Positions 43,450 through 54,925 of a stretch of 64,000 nucleotides of DNA are shown piece by piece. Every line of letters starts with the position of its first letter. Within the stretch, counting starts at the first letter, position 1. The notes under the pieces were generated by a model that saw only the letters and a list, made by a program, of their open reading frames with translations, did no database searches and had not been told where the DNA came from. The stretch comes from Rhipidocladum racemiflorum. Taxonomy: Eukaryota; Streptophyta; Magnoliopsida; Poales; Poaceae. The stretch lies in NCBI GenBank assembly GCA_036346355.1, contig CM070581.1, positions 51,479,849-51,543,848 on the forward strand. Direction: 5' to 3'. The position numbers and the translations under genes are program-made.

Positions 43450-45620
43450 CTACATAGAAGCACAAAGTGTCGAGGTCTCGGTACTGGGGTTAGAAATAAG
43501 ATGTTTAAGAATCCAAGATCGTGAGACACACGACGACAACAAGATAGGCACAACACGAGCATTCTTATGCACAAAATCAGATTTGCCATTTCCCGTGTTT
43601 CTAGTAACAAAAGTTGTTTGCTTCACCCTAGGCACATAATGAGAAGTAAAGCGTGCCTGTCTGAAATTAGACCTAGCCATAACATTTTCTTTCTTTTGTT
43701 GTTTGGCTAGCCTAAAGCAAAAATGTACTAAATGTCCATCTCTACCACAATGAGTGCAGGTGTACTTAACAGGATGTTTAACTTTAGAAGTAGAAGCAAT
43801 ATTTGCACTCATCATAGTAGAAGATAAAATTCCAGCAGATTTAAAAACAGTTTTCTCAGGCTCTTTGACAATTTCAAACTTTCCACTTTCAAGAATTTTA
43901 ACAACAGTAGGAGCATGTGATTTGTGATGAGCATAAGGATCAAAACCTAAACCTTTGTGATGAGTGCTGACTTTTGATTGATCCAAAATCATATTTAGGT
44001 TTTTCTTTCCTTTAGCAAAACGCTCTAAAGACTTTTCTAAGTAATCAACTTTTCGAGAAAGCACAAGACAATTATTGCAAGGAATATCAACTTTCTTTTT
44101 CTGCTTAAGACAAGTAGAGCATGAAAGAACCTCATGAGTGAGCATGTCATTAGTCATCTGAGAAACTCTAGCATTTGCATCTTTCAATTTCAATTCAAGA
44201 ATTGAGCATTTAGGACAAGATATTAAATCATGCAAATCATCAGTGGAACAACTAGCATGTTTAATATGTTTCTCTTTTTGATGCAACAGGGAAGCATGAA
44301 CATTCCTTAAAGCAATAACTTCAGATTGTAGCATATCACAAGATTTGCAAGAATCATCATCAGGAATTAAAGATCTAAGCCTTGCAATTTCAGAATTGGA
44401 ACTATCAATTTCTAGATCTTTTTCTTTAAGAGCCTTCTTAGACTTTTTAAGTTCTGAAGCTAATTTAACCATGGCATACTCAAGCTCATCATAAGAAGGC
44501 CTCACCTCTTCAAAATCGGGTCGTTGTCGCTATCCCTTCTAGTCATGAAACACATCCCGGTGAAGTCATCATCGGAATCTCCCTTCTTGTCCTTCTTCTT
44601 ATCATGTGGCTCATTATCACTCTCAAAGTCCACATCGCTAAGATCACACTCCTCTATGGCGGCTAAGACTTTCTTAGCAACTTTCCGAAAATTGGGACGC
44701 CTAGAAGTAGTGTGTCTTGAGTTGCGTTGTGCCGATTCCCGTTCTTCTTTCTTCTTCAACTTGGGACAATTTGCTTTAACATGCCCGGAATGTCACACTC
44801 AAAGCAGCTTGAAGGACTCAAGTTGTGCCTCCACGCCTCCTCATCCTCACATTGTTGAGTGCTTTAAAAGCACGTGAGGAGATGAGCACAAGATCTTCTT
44901 CAGGAAGCATCTCAAACTGTTCATCTGAAAAAGAAGCCAATGCAGACAAGGAAACAAAAGATGGTAGTCCAGACGAAGTGCTGGGGTTAGCAACAAGTGC
45001 ATGTGTAGAGGACTTATCATCTCTAGGTGACAAGGAATCCATCTCATAAGTTTTTAGTCTAGAATAAAGATCATCCATGGTCAAAGTATCCAAGTCAACA
45101 GTTTGATTAATTGCAGTAACAACCATGCGCCATTCAGGACTAAGAGATCTCAAAATTTTACTAGCGTTATCCTCAACTGAATTAGTAACTCCAACACCAC
45201 GCAAATTACACAAGATTTTCTCAAATCGAGAGAAAAGATCATCAATTGATTCACCCGGCCTCATAGCAAAATCAGAAAAATCTTTTTGGTAAATATTTTT
45301 GCGCACTTTCTTAATCTTAGTAGAACCTTCATGATAGTCACATAATGTCTTCCAAACAGAATAAGCAGAACGTAGATGAGAAACTCGATCAAATTCTTTT
45401 CGTAAATTCCTTGAAAAATCAAATTTCTAGCTTTAGCATTCAGATCAACGTCTATTTTGTTATCATTGGTGACTATATCAGGAACATCAAAAACAGTAGA
45501 AACTTTGCGCCAAACATCATTACCTTGAGCTTCAATATAGGATTGCATGCGACTCTTCCAATAAGAAAAATTTGAATCATTAAGCATAGGAGGACGATTA
45601 ACATACTTATCTGACGCCAT
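43450..45620 (-). pseudogene. Gag of the SIRE-like element, frameshifted
   Basis: Minus-strand ORFs in order are as follows. 45620-45261 opens MASDKYVNRPPMLNDSNFSY and SRMQSYIEAQGNDVW. 45306-44818 is the UBN2-type capsid region (MRPGESIDDLFSRFEKIL, then SPEWRMVVTAIN). 44759-44502 is a basic/acidic linker. 44505-43450 is a long coiled coil with Cys pairs and a zinc knuckle, CTHCGRDGHLVHFC. Small frameshifts separate them. A coiled-coil extension with a knuckle at this place is typical of SIRE/Maximus gag. The start lies 26 nt inside the 5' LTR edge, beyond the primer site. Confidence 0.85.
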
Positions 45621-45631
45621 ACCTTAACCTC

Positions 45632-45643
45632 GCTCTGATACCA
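45632..45643 (-). other. Primer-binding site (initiator tRNA-Met)
   Basis: On the minus strand it reads TGGTATCAGAGC, the standard complement of plant initiator tRNA-Met, 2 nt after the 5' LTR end. It confirms the orientation of the SIRE-like element. Confidence 0.9.
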
Positions 45644-45645
45644 CT

Positions 45646-46784
45646 TGTAGGACCGAATATAGCAATCAGAGGGGGGGTGAATGATTGTGCGGAAGCTAAA
45701 ACCAAATTCTTGATCTATTAAAAGTTTACCCTAAAATAGAACCAAATAATTGCCTCGTTTTTGAAAAAAACAGAATGATAGAGGTTTGGTAAAACGCTAA
45801 TTCCCGGAGATCTAACCGTCCGATCGATCTGAAATTTGGACACAAGAAACTAGATTCCAATACGAATCAAACCCAAAAAGAATCAGCTCAATCGGACTTA
45901 CGGATCAAAAGTTATGACCTTCGCAAGCTTACTGTTCCAGAAGATGGCGAGAATAAATCTAACTAGAATTGTATCTCGACGAAATTTTTGATTAATTTGA
46001 TCTTTATTTCTCCTTTCTTTTGTCTAAATTACTCCAAACAATAGAGTACAACCCTAAAGCTTGCTCAAAGCTTGATTGCCTTCAACAGGAGGCAACCCTC
46101 TATTTAAAGAAGGCAAACACACCTAATCCTAGAAGGAGTCCTAATCCTAGAAGGATTCCTAATCCTAAAAGGAATCCCACTCCTAATCCTAGAAAGAGCA
46201 TGTATTCAACACAACTCCACTTGGCCCAACCTGGCCGAGTACAACTCTTCTTGCACGCTGTATGGCAACCCTACCATACTCACGTGACTAACACTTTGCA
46301 CGCGAATGACCTCATGCCATTCTCACGTGACTCAACCATTCTTCATGTGCACCATTCTCTTAGCCCGAACGTCCCGTATGACATCCTTGACCACCAAGAC
46401 CTCGATTCCTGAACCTAGTCCCGAACCTCAGTTCCTCCATGAACCTAGTTCCAGTCCCGTCATCGACCACATTCGCCCTCGAGCAATACCTGCACATGAA
46501 CAAACCACAAAACGATTCCGAGTACAAGTCCGCGACTTGACTCACATTAAACCATGCAACCACTCACAGGAGTGCATTGCATTAAATATTCTAAGAACAC
46601 GATTTCAAAACACGAACAAAAACCTTTGTAAAAATCAAAAAGCTTTTCAAATAATCAAACTGATTTCAGATCTTTTCAAATAAAGAAACCAAAAAATAAA
46701 TCTTGTCGAAATATCAAACTGGTTTCAAATCTTTTTCAAATACTCATCATCAAAATCAACTGGATCAAAAATAACGATCCTTCA
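45646..46784 (-). repeat. 5' LTR of the SIRE-like element (1139 bp)
   Basis: It is uninterrupted and begins TGTAGGACCG and ends GATCCTTCA on the plus strand. It is followed by the right-hand target duplication TGGAT. It matches the split left LTR at almost all positions. Confidence 0.92.
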
Positions 46785-48263
46785 TGGATAGCAGAGGGTT
46801 TCATTACCGACGAGGGACAAGCTGCAGGGGCACGCTTGCAGAAGGTAGGAGAGTCTTACTTCTGTGAACTCATTAACAGAAGCTTAATCCAGCCAGTGAA
46901 GCTATACCCTCGTTTCTTCGAAGATGACCAGGTGTATTTTTGCCGAGTTCATGACATGGTGCTCGAGCTATTAAATCAGTTGTCAGCTGAAGAAGGCTTT
47001 GTTACCACGTTATTTTCAGATGGTCAGCAAGCTGCAGGTACATCTTCGGTGCCGAAGAAGAAGATTCGCCGGCTATCCCTCCACAATAGCAGCAACACCT
47101 TTGCCTCGCCGGAAGCAAGAGAGCGGTTGTCCCAAGTGAGGTCTCTTACTGTCTTCGGCAGTGTTGATTCCATTCCACCCCCGTCATGCTTTCCAGTTCT
47201 TCGAGTGTTACTGCTAGAGGACTGGTATAGTATGGGTCCTAAAAGTTATCTTAAGGATCTCGGCAACTTGGGCCTCCTGAGGTTTCTTCTGCTAAAAGGT
47301 ACCAAGAAAATCCCCGAGAGTATAGGGAATCTACAGTTTCTACACACGTTGGACGTTACAACAAATTTTACTGTTCCAATAAGGCGGTTGCCAAAGTCTT
47401 TTGTTAACCTAAGACAGCTGGTGCGACTGGTCTGTCATGGAGTGAGGCTGCCACAAGGTGCGACTCTAGGTAATATGAAATCTCTGCAGGAGGTGGTAGG
47501 TATCCATGTCGTCACCGAGTACGAAATGCAACAGATTGGTACTCTGACTGAGCTGAGGGTCCTTCGTATTGAGCTCGATAAAGATGCGGTGGGTAATGGA
47601 ATTTTCAGGGAAGCCTTGCTCAAGTGTCTGCAGAGTTGCAACGAATTACAGGACCTACACATAGGAGTAGATTTTGCAAGAAAATGTTTTCCGGTAGATT
47701 TCATGCTAGAGGTTCCTTCCGGTCTCCAAAGGTTCTTCAGCCATACCACATTCAAGGCATTCCCAGGGTGGATTAATTCGTCGCTCTCCTCCCTCACCAC
47801 CGTATCCATCAAGATGGAGACCTATTTGAGGCAGGAGAACCTTGACACACTTGCAGTATTGCCGTCTCTACGCTTTCTCAGGCTAAGAGCATTTGGTACC
47901 TCAGAACGAGAGGGAAGGATCATCATTCACAGCACTGCATATGCATTCCGGTGCCTACAACATCTTCAATTTGAAACATGCTATACGGGGCTCACGTTTC
48001 AACCAGGGGCTATGCCAAAGCTTGAAACGCTATTTTATGCGTGTGAGACCGAACATTTTCGCGATGGATTTGATTTCGGCTTGGAGAACCATTTTCGCGA
48101 TGGATTTGATTTCGGCTTGGAGAACCTTCCTTCTCTCAGGCATGCTACATTTGAATTAAGGGGGACCATTATCGATGGCAAATCAGAAGCAGAGGCTGCT
48201 ATTCAGAAGGCACTTAATGATAATCCAAACCATCCATCGTTCAAGTTTATTAGGCAGTCCTGA
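46785..48263 (+). pseudogene. NLR exon 2, second part (ARC2/MHD and LRR)
   Basis: After the duplicated TGGAT the frame resumes AEGFITDEGQ (46790 on). The MHD-equivalent motif is FCRVHDMVLELL, and the leucine-rich repeats run from about LRVLLLEDWYSM through LGNLGLLRFLLLKGT, IPESIGNLQFLHTLDV and LPSLRFLRLR to LPSLRHATFELRG. The C-terminus ends HPSFKFIRQS with TGA at 48261-48263. No stop interrupts it, so an ORF starting at an internal ATG (46836) can be read. A 36-bp tandem duplication lies at 48054-48125. Length of the whole gene without insertions would be 934 residues, normal for the family. Confidence 0.92.
48054..48125 (+). repeat. 36-bp in-frame tandem duplication in the LRR region
   Basis: Two identical 36-bp units (48054-48089 and 48090-48125) encode HFRDGFDFGLEN twice. 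It preserves the frame. The identity of the copies indicates a recent replication slip. Confidence 0.95.
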
Positions 48264-48779
48264 TTGGGTCAGACTGAAGACTGAAGAGGTACAGGCGCTT
48301 ATTCCTCCTCCCCAATCAGCATTTAACTGTCCATAAATGCTTTCTTGCTTGTTTATAATTGATTACATTTTCTTTCTATTTTCGGGATAATCACCAGCTG
48401 GCATAACGATATAAACTAATATATAAAGTACTTAGACGGTTGCTCGTCAGCGGATCGATTATCTAATCCATCAGTCTTTTCATCCCTTCTTTTAAATTTT
48501 GAAAATAGAGTATTTTTCATTTCTTCTCTTTTGATCTCTCTCCCCCCGGCCTAAATCAAATGCCATGTTAAAAAAGATCATCTGTTTTGTAAAAAATAAA
48601 AAACAAAATGGTATATCTAGAAACAAAATTTGAAAACTAAAATTTAAGTAAGCACCAGTATGTTACGTGTCCTAATAAGCCCTAGCTAATTGTGTGAGCT
48701 CTGAACAAACCACCTGTTAATTAATAGTTGTCAAAATCCGTCATCTATACCAATTCTATGTTCATTAGCAAAGACAATT
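48264..48779 (+). other. 3' flank of the NLR gene
   Basis: This is the probable 3' untranslated region and spacer. AATAAA-like A-rich stretches occur near 48590. No ORF or recognised repeat was seen. Confidence 0.4.
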
Positions 48780-49276
48780 GGCTACAGAACACTATAAATT
48801 TGTGGCGTTTGCTTCATAATAATATCTTTTTATATCTTTGTCAAAAGACACTAAACTTTTATGACTCTTTGACCTAGAACACTTTGCTCATTAAAGTATA
48901 ATATTAGGCTGAGAAAGGAAATGGAATGTGGGTAAAAAGTCTGTTTCATCCCTAATCCATTCTTCTTCCTCCTCTCCCTGTTTATCTTCTACTCTTCCCC
49001 ATCTTGCATCCATCTGCCCCACATAGCCTCTCCTTGATCCCTTCAATCTTTCACTGCACGAAAGTGCGAGATGTCATTTGTACGGTTAAGAGCACCAGCA
49101 GTCATTTACAAAAAATTATCTCTCCATCTCAACTAAAAATAATATTTAAATAGGTATAGTGTCAGCCACAAGAATTTAGTGTCTTTTGGCAAAGATACAA
49201 AAGATAATATCCTAGAGAAAATGTCACAAATTTAAATCCTAGAGAAAATGTCACAAATTTAAAGTGTCTTATAGCC
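48780..49276. mobile_element. MITE-like element with imperfect terminal inverted repeats
   Basis: The left end GGCTACAGAACACTATAAAT and right end ATTTAAAGTGTCTTATAGCC are imperfect inverted complements. The inverted similarity continues inward (TTTTTATATCTTTGTCAAAAG against CTTTTGGCAAAGATACAAAA). A 27-bp unit is tandemly duplicated at 49209-49262. No target duplication was clear, so the superfamily is not assigned. Confidence 0.5.
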
Positions 49277-51338
49277 ATCTATTTCAAAAGCGCACTTGTG
49301 ACTTACAAACAAATCTAAAAAATCATAGCTGTTCAACATGCCAAAGTAGTGCAAAAAAATGGCCATTTGTGTACATTGTACAAAAACAACAAATATGTGC
49401 AGGGTAGTTGAAATAAGTCTTTTCTCACGTCTTTTATGCACGGTATACAAATGATTAATTTTTTCCAAGTGCACAGATTGTGCATCTATGAATATTTTGA
49501 AATGCACAAGTGCACAAGCCAACATGCACTCATGTGCATAGAATCTTTATAAATCATTTTACATAATTATTCAGTAAGCACACTTGTTACTGGCTAAGAC
49601 TTGCTTCTCACTCTTGTTGTTTCTTCCACAGGAAGTAAACATGTAGCGCGTTGCTCATCACATTCCTTGACCATGGGTCACTGGCTATGCCTATGCGTAT
49701 TGTAATTTCCATGAAACCCTATGATTTCGTTTGGAACTTAAATTATGTTTTACAATTTATTTCTCTGGAATAATTACATATTTGAACTTGTAACGGCATG
49801 ACATTTGCGATTGGTAGCGTGAACTGTGAAGTGTTTGTTTTGGCATCCGTAGCGTGACTGTGAGCTGCAAGCTAAGCTGCAAACAGGTTTTGGTTCTCTT
49901 TAGACGGCACATTTTGTTTCTTGCAAGTTCAAAACCCTTTGTTTAGAGTTCTCATAGCATCATACTACGCTGAAAGACCAAACTAAGAATGTTTTGGTGT
50001 ATCTAGAATCGAACGTTTCGCAGAGAGATCTAGAGAGGGAGAGACCCAAACATGATAAAAAGGAGAATGACATTTGCATAAATGATTGCGGCACTATTGG
50101 CCCCTCAACAGCATAATGTCTCAGATCCCATCGGTAAAAAAAAACTTTTTGTTAGCCCCTCATACAAGCATAGTAGTAGGAGGACCAGCAGGGCACGGTG
50201 CTCCTTGACCAGGCCTTGGCAACAAGTATAAGGATCACAAAACACATATTGTCAAATAGTTAATCACACAACCCATTCGTTGTATATTTATTTCTCTATC
50301 AGCAAGAACAATGTAGAAACACTAAAAGTTCACCAAATGCATAAATAGTAAGAATGCGCAGATGAGATTAGAATGCACATTGTAAATCATCACGTCCTTC
50401 GAGAATTTGCCATCTTTAATGATCTGCTAAAAATTCGATGCTATTACCAGACAAAGTGAAGTAGACGATTAACAAATAGAAAGGGACAGGTTCATCCTAG
50501 AGATATCTGTTATTGCAGAAGTGCTTTTTTTCTAAAAAAAAAAAAGTTGAACCAATAGGAGAGGCTTCTACGGTGCTATATTATAGATAAATAAGGGTTA
50601 CAGTCTGTATTTACAATATGTACAAAGAGGTAAAACAATTTAAAGAGACTCTAGCCAGAGAAGAATGTCAGCATGATACTCCGCCTTCGCTCTGTGCAGA
50701 GTGCAGACGTGCAGTGTTGAAGTAGGTAGATAATGACATAGCGATGCACGAATAAAGCAGCAAGCAGAATGTTGACTTCATAAATGAACATTTACACAAA
50801 AGCTTATCCATAAGTACGCTGCAATTTGTAAAATAGGACAGAGCAAAACAGCAGAATATGACAATCATAGCCTAATGTTCAGATGTCAAGAGCGATACTC
50901 TTACAATTTCTAATGCTTAGTAGCCCACAACTAGAGAAGCTCAATAATGACATATAATGTTAGTGGACACAGAGGTAGACATACAGTACACTAATGTTAG
51001 TGGACACTTCTAAACATCAAAACATGCTCATTTGGTATATATCAAAAAAAATACGTCTAGAATGTATGTAGAAGTTTAAAAATATGCTGATATCTTCCTT
51101 TGCTATAGACAGAAAATCCATATATAAATGCAATCAGCCATGTAAATACAAGATGTCATTTCCGTTTGTTTAACCATAAAAGGCATCCAACAGTAATTTT
51201 CAGTGAACATAAACAGTGAGTGAACTTAGGAGCTGATTACTAACATGGTACCAGTCATCAAACATAAGCCTGAAATGCACCAATAAAATGTATAAAGAGT
51301 GGAAAGTGTGGGAAAATATTGAGTGAAGGTTAGTAAAC
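49277..51338. other. Intergenic, nothing recognised
   Basis: This is AT-rich sequence with no supported gene. The short ORF at 49259-49525 (minus) and the one at 50668-50868 (minus) show no motif. A poly-A/T-interrupted stretch near 50520 and GAGAGAGA near 50035 are simple sequence. Confidence 0.4.
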
Positions 51339-51589
51339 TGTGAGACCCTCATTTTTATGCCACAGTGTAACACAAAAATGAGGTTCTAAAGTGCATACTG
51401 TGCCATTCCCATGAGCAATGGCTGGCACGCACAAACACAATTCAGAATTACAGCCATACAAAAGTTCAACTTCTATTACATCAGAAGTTTGATAGCATTA
51501 TGACATAACCAAAAGTAGTAGAAACAGAAAACCATATCTCGTTATATGCCGACTAGCCCAAAACTCCACAGGCAACAGACGATATGAAC

Positions 51590-51652
51590 CTAGAGAGGAC
51601 AGTCGAGTTCTTCATTATCGTTATCGTCGACAGGGTATTCTTGCTCATCACC
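51590..51652 (-). other. Acidic last exon in LTR E
   Basis: On the minus strand, after the solo LTR is removed, an acceptor TTTTTAG (about 55186) meets GTGATGAGCAAG. Entered in phase 1 it encodes GDEQEYPVDDNDNEELDCPL and a stop. This is the same phase and character as the last exons of LTRs A and B. Confidence 0.4.
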
Positions 51653-53535
51653 TGTAACATCCTCAGTTTCGCTTTCTGGGAAAAATCTAATTTAAATTAA
51701 TTAAATTCAAAATTTGGAGTTTCATTGGTGTTTAATTTAACCTGGCATCCTTTTCCATCCAAATTGGAATTCAATTCCTCTCCGTTCGAAAAATCGAATT
51801 TCTAGGTTCCCGCCAGTACCCGAAATTTCACCCGAGTCCAAAAATGCTCCAAAAATCATGGAACCTATTGTATTAGGTCCCAAATATTCTAAAAATATTT
51901 TGGGAATTTTCCCAAGATTTTTGGAGGTTCTCTGGTATTTTATCCTGTGTGGCTTTTGTTTAATGCCCGCTATTCACTCCAGAATATTCAATTCTCCAAA
52001 TTTCATCCAAATTCAGCGAAACCAATTTTATTGGGGTTCAAATATTCCAAAATGGTTCTAGGAATTTTTCTGGAATTTTTAGACCATTTTTCCTAATTTT
52101 TCTCGTGCGCGAATCTCTTCACTTACCCTTGGCCAATGAGGAGGCGACACGTGGTGCTACAGTGCTCACCTTCTTCAACCTCTGGCTGGACACGATACAG
52201 AGAGCTTCTCAAGTTTCCATCCATAGCCTCCATGCTTCAAAGTGCCATAACTCCCTACTCAATGCTCCGATTTGCGAACGGCCGGATCCGTTGGAACCGT
52301 GACGACGAATCCTTTCTGTTCCCCATGATCTTCATCCCTAACTCGCGCCGAAAACGATTCAATCTTCCAAAAACCGAATTTGGCATTAATGGCCATAACT
52401 TTGCCATTTCTTCCCCAAATCGCGCACCACCGGTTTCTAAACCTCCGTGGCTGAGTCCTCTTTCCATAGCATACACCCTTCTTTTGCCTCTCACCGTTGT
52501 TCATCCGGTAGATTGAGAAAACCGGCGCCTTGACACGTTTTTGCGTGTTCTTCGTGTTCATCATCCAAACTTCCTCTTCGGTGATTCAATCTCCATTCCG
52601 TTTGTTTCCTCGTGTTAGCATGGGTGTCTAGATTCTAATTCATCCATCAATTTTAGGTTTCATCAAGATTTGATGAGGAATTTCGTGTTGGAATCAATTC
52701 GGCCGGACCACCGTTCTTCGTCGATTTCGTCTTCTCCGGCGAGATTGGGTTCAATTCCTTGCAATCTTAGGTCCCTCTGGATGTTGTTTGGATGATCTAT
52801 TACCCCATAAGTGTTGCCATCTTCAAAATTTGTGAGAAATTTTGGATTTTGGAAATTTTGGGTTGGCTCTGTTCTTGCCATGCCTGTGCGCATGCCGCCG
52901 GCCGCCGTCGCACCGCCTCCGGCCGGCTTGCCGCACGCAGCCGAGCCCCCTGCCGCTTGGCTAAGGCGCCGCCGCGCTTCACAGCGCCCAGCGCCCGTCT
53001 TGCCCTCATGCCTGCCCCTGCCGCCGCCGCTCGGCCTCCTCCCCGCCAAACCCGCCGCCAAGGTTCGCCGCCGCTTCAGCCGGCTGGCCGCCTGCCTCGC
53101 CGTGCCCTGCGCCATGCGCGCAGCCTCGCGCTCCGGCCATTCTTGCTGCGCCGCTGGCCAGCCGCCGCTGCCAGCCGGCCGCCGGGCCGAGCCCTCTCGG
53201 CGCCTCTTGGAGCTTCTTTGTCCTCTGTTATTTGCCCAAGGAAGAAGAAGCTCTATCTCTATGACAGCTTGGTCCCACACTCCATAGACTCCAATTAATT
53301 CCAAAAATCATAAAAATTAGAAAAAGGAATATTTCGGGAATATTCCTCGATTTTCTATTTTCCAGCATTTTTTTCCTCTTCAGAAGCTCATAACTTTTCC
53401 GTCCGAACTCCGATTGACTCCGTTCAAGTTCCTAAATTCATCTAAACTCAATACCTACCTACCAGTACTACTTTTATAATTTTTGGATTTTATTTATTTT
53501 ATTGTTATTTATTGGTTGTCCCGTTTTGCTCGTAG

Positions 53536-53607
53536 ACGAGGAGCCGTCTGAGTCTGCCGATCCCGCCGCCGAACTCCAAGGTTTCGACACCCTCGCCGCA
53601 ACTGAAG
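53536..53607 (+). other. Acidic micro-exon in LTR B
   Basis: This is 72 nt between GCTCGTAG and a GCAAGT donor. In phase 1 it encodes DEEPSESADPAAELQGFD then TLAATE. LTR C has the same peptide with two changes and a canonical GTAAGT donor. Confidence 0.55.
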
Positions 53608-54851
53608 GCAAGTCCCTTGACGCATTTTGATCCTATGATTGCAAATGTTTTAACGTGTTTTATAAACTTGCATTGCTATGTTTATCATCGTATGTCAAAT
53701 ATAAGTGAATAGTTAATCCCATTTGCGCTTACCTCCTTTGTTATTTGACATCCATGTTTACTTGTAACCCTAGGACATTTGCTATGCCATGTTTACCTTA
53801 TATGGTGAGCTTTGTTGAATAGTACGATAGATTCGCTTAGGACCAACATTGATGAAAATGACCCATGGGTGGGATTATACAAAATTGATGATTTAAAGTG
53901 TGATTTGGAAGTTATTAAAAATATTTTGGTACTATTTTTTCTAAAATAAAAGGAAAAGGAAAAATGATTTGGACTTGGGCGGAATGGAATGTCGGGTGGG
54001 TGCGGATTGAGCACTAGTTGCATTGTGCACGTGCCGTCCCATGTCAATTAAGGATCGACACTTATGATTGTCCATTCTAAGCATAACCGTACTACCACAT
54101 GTCTAACATGGCACGACTTGGCTAAATAATTTGTATAAACCTAACTTAGACTCGCCAGTTAGTGGAATGTGGGTGCCAGATAGCGGCAAGTTGTACTCCC
54201 CACACGGCGCAAGAGGGGGCTTCTGTATTGGGTAGATAGAACCCTAACATTGTACTCCCCACATTGTAAAGGCCTTGTCATGATCTCTCCACCGGCACAC
54301 CAAAGGAAGTGTGTTAATCCGGAGGCAACAAGAGATGATCATGTCTTGTGGGTAAAGCTGTACACCTCTGCAGAGTTAAAACTATTCGAATAGCCGTGCC
54401 TACGGTCAAGGGCAAAGCAAAGAATGCTTTCATACTGGTAGACTTTCGTTTTGGTTTTGAAATTAAATGATGTTTTGGGATTCGGGAGTGGATAGAACTC
54501 TCAGATGTTTAATTGGCGGATTGAGCCAACCAGGTAGATGGAACCTGTTTTTATGTCATGACTGATAGAGTCATGTGTGGATAATCTTGATCTTTTAAAT
54601 TGTGGCAGATAGAGCCCTTATACTAGTATTGGTGGATAGAACCTTCATTGAAATATTACATAATTCAATAGTTAAAAAGAATTGCTAAAATATGCTTTGT
54701 GAAACTTATTATTAAGTATGGTTTAATGAAACTTTGCTTTATGCAAAAGAACCATATTAAGCCTTTCTTGGAAAGCCCCCCCCATGTGCATAATTTCCCA
54801 GACTTGCTGAGTACTTTTGTACTCATGTGCTACATAAACTGTTGTCTTCAG

Positions 54852-54925
54852 AGAACTATCAGGACGCCGTTGAAGACGGTGAGTTCTACTCCGAGGAGTT
54901 TGAGGAAGATCGTCAGGAAAATTAG
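54852..54925 (+). other. Acidic last exon in LTR B
   Basis: It follows the acceptor TTGTCTTCAG, 26 bp after the hairpin. Entered in phase 1 it encodes ENYQDAVEDGEFYSEEFE then EDRQEN and a TAG. The frame matches that of the micro-exon donor. Confidence 0.55.

Larger units (their letters stand above)
35860..46784 (-). mobile_element. SIRE-like Copia element inside NLR exon 2, TSD TGGAT
   Basis: This 10,925-bp insertion is bounded by the 5-bp duplication TGGAT (35855-35859 and 46785-46789). Its LTRs are about 1139 bp, on the minus strand running TGAAGGATCG...TCCTACA. The right LTR is intact (45646-46784). The left LTR is split by a solo LTR (36560-41211). The primer-binding site is complementary to initiator tRNA-Met. 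Gag is largely present, but pol has a large internal deletion. By eye the two LTRs differ at only about a dozen positions, so insertion was recent. Confidence 0.92.

Noticed and set aside
45632..45643. Possible tRNA-Met gene fragment
   Set aside because: It is a 12-bp complement next to an LTR, which is a primer-binding site and not a gene.
49259..49525. 88-codon minus-strand ORF downstream of the NLR
   Set aside because: No motif or coding bias. It overlaps the end of a MITE-like element.
52663..53304. Long GC-rich ORFs inside LTRs (also 37656-38312 and 62113-62568)
   Set aside because: ORFs occur on both strands in low-complexity Ala/Arg/Pro-rich sequence that differs between close LTR copies. 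High GC simply lacks stop codons.
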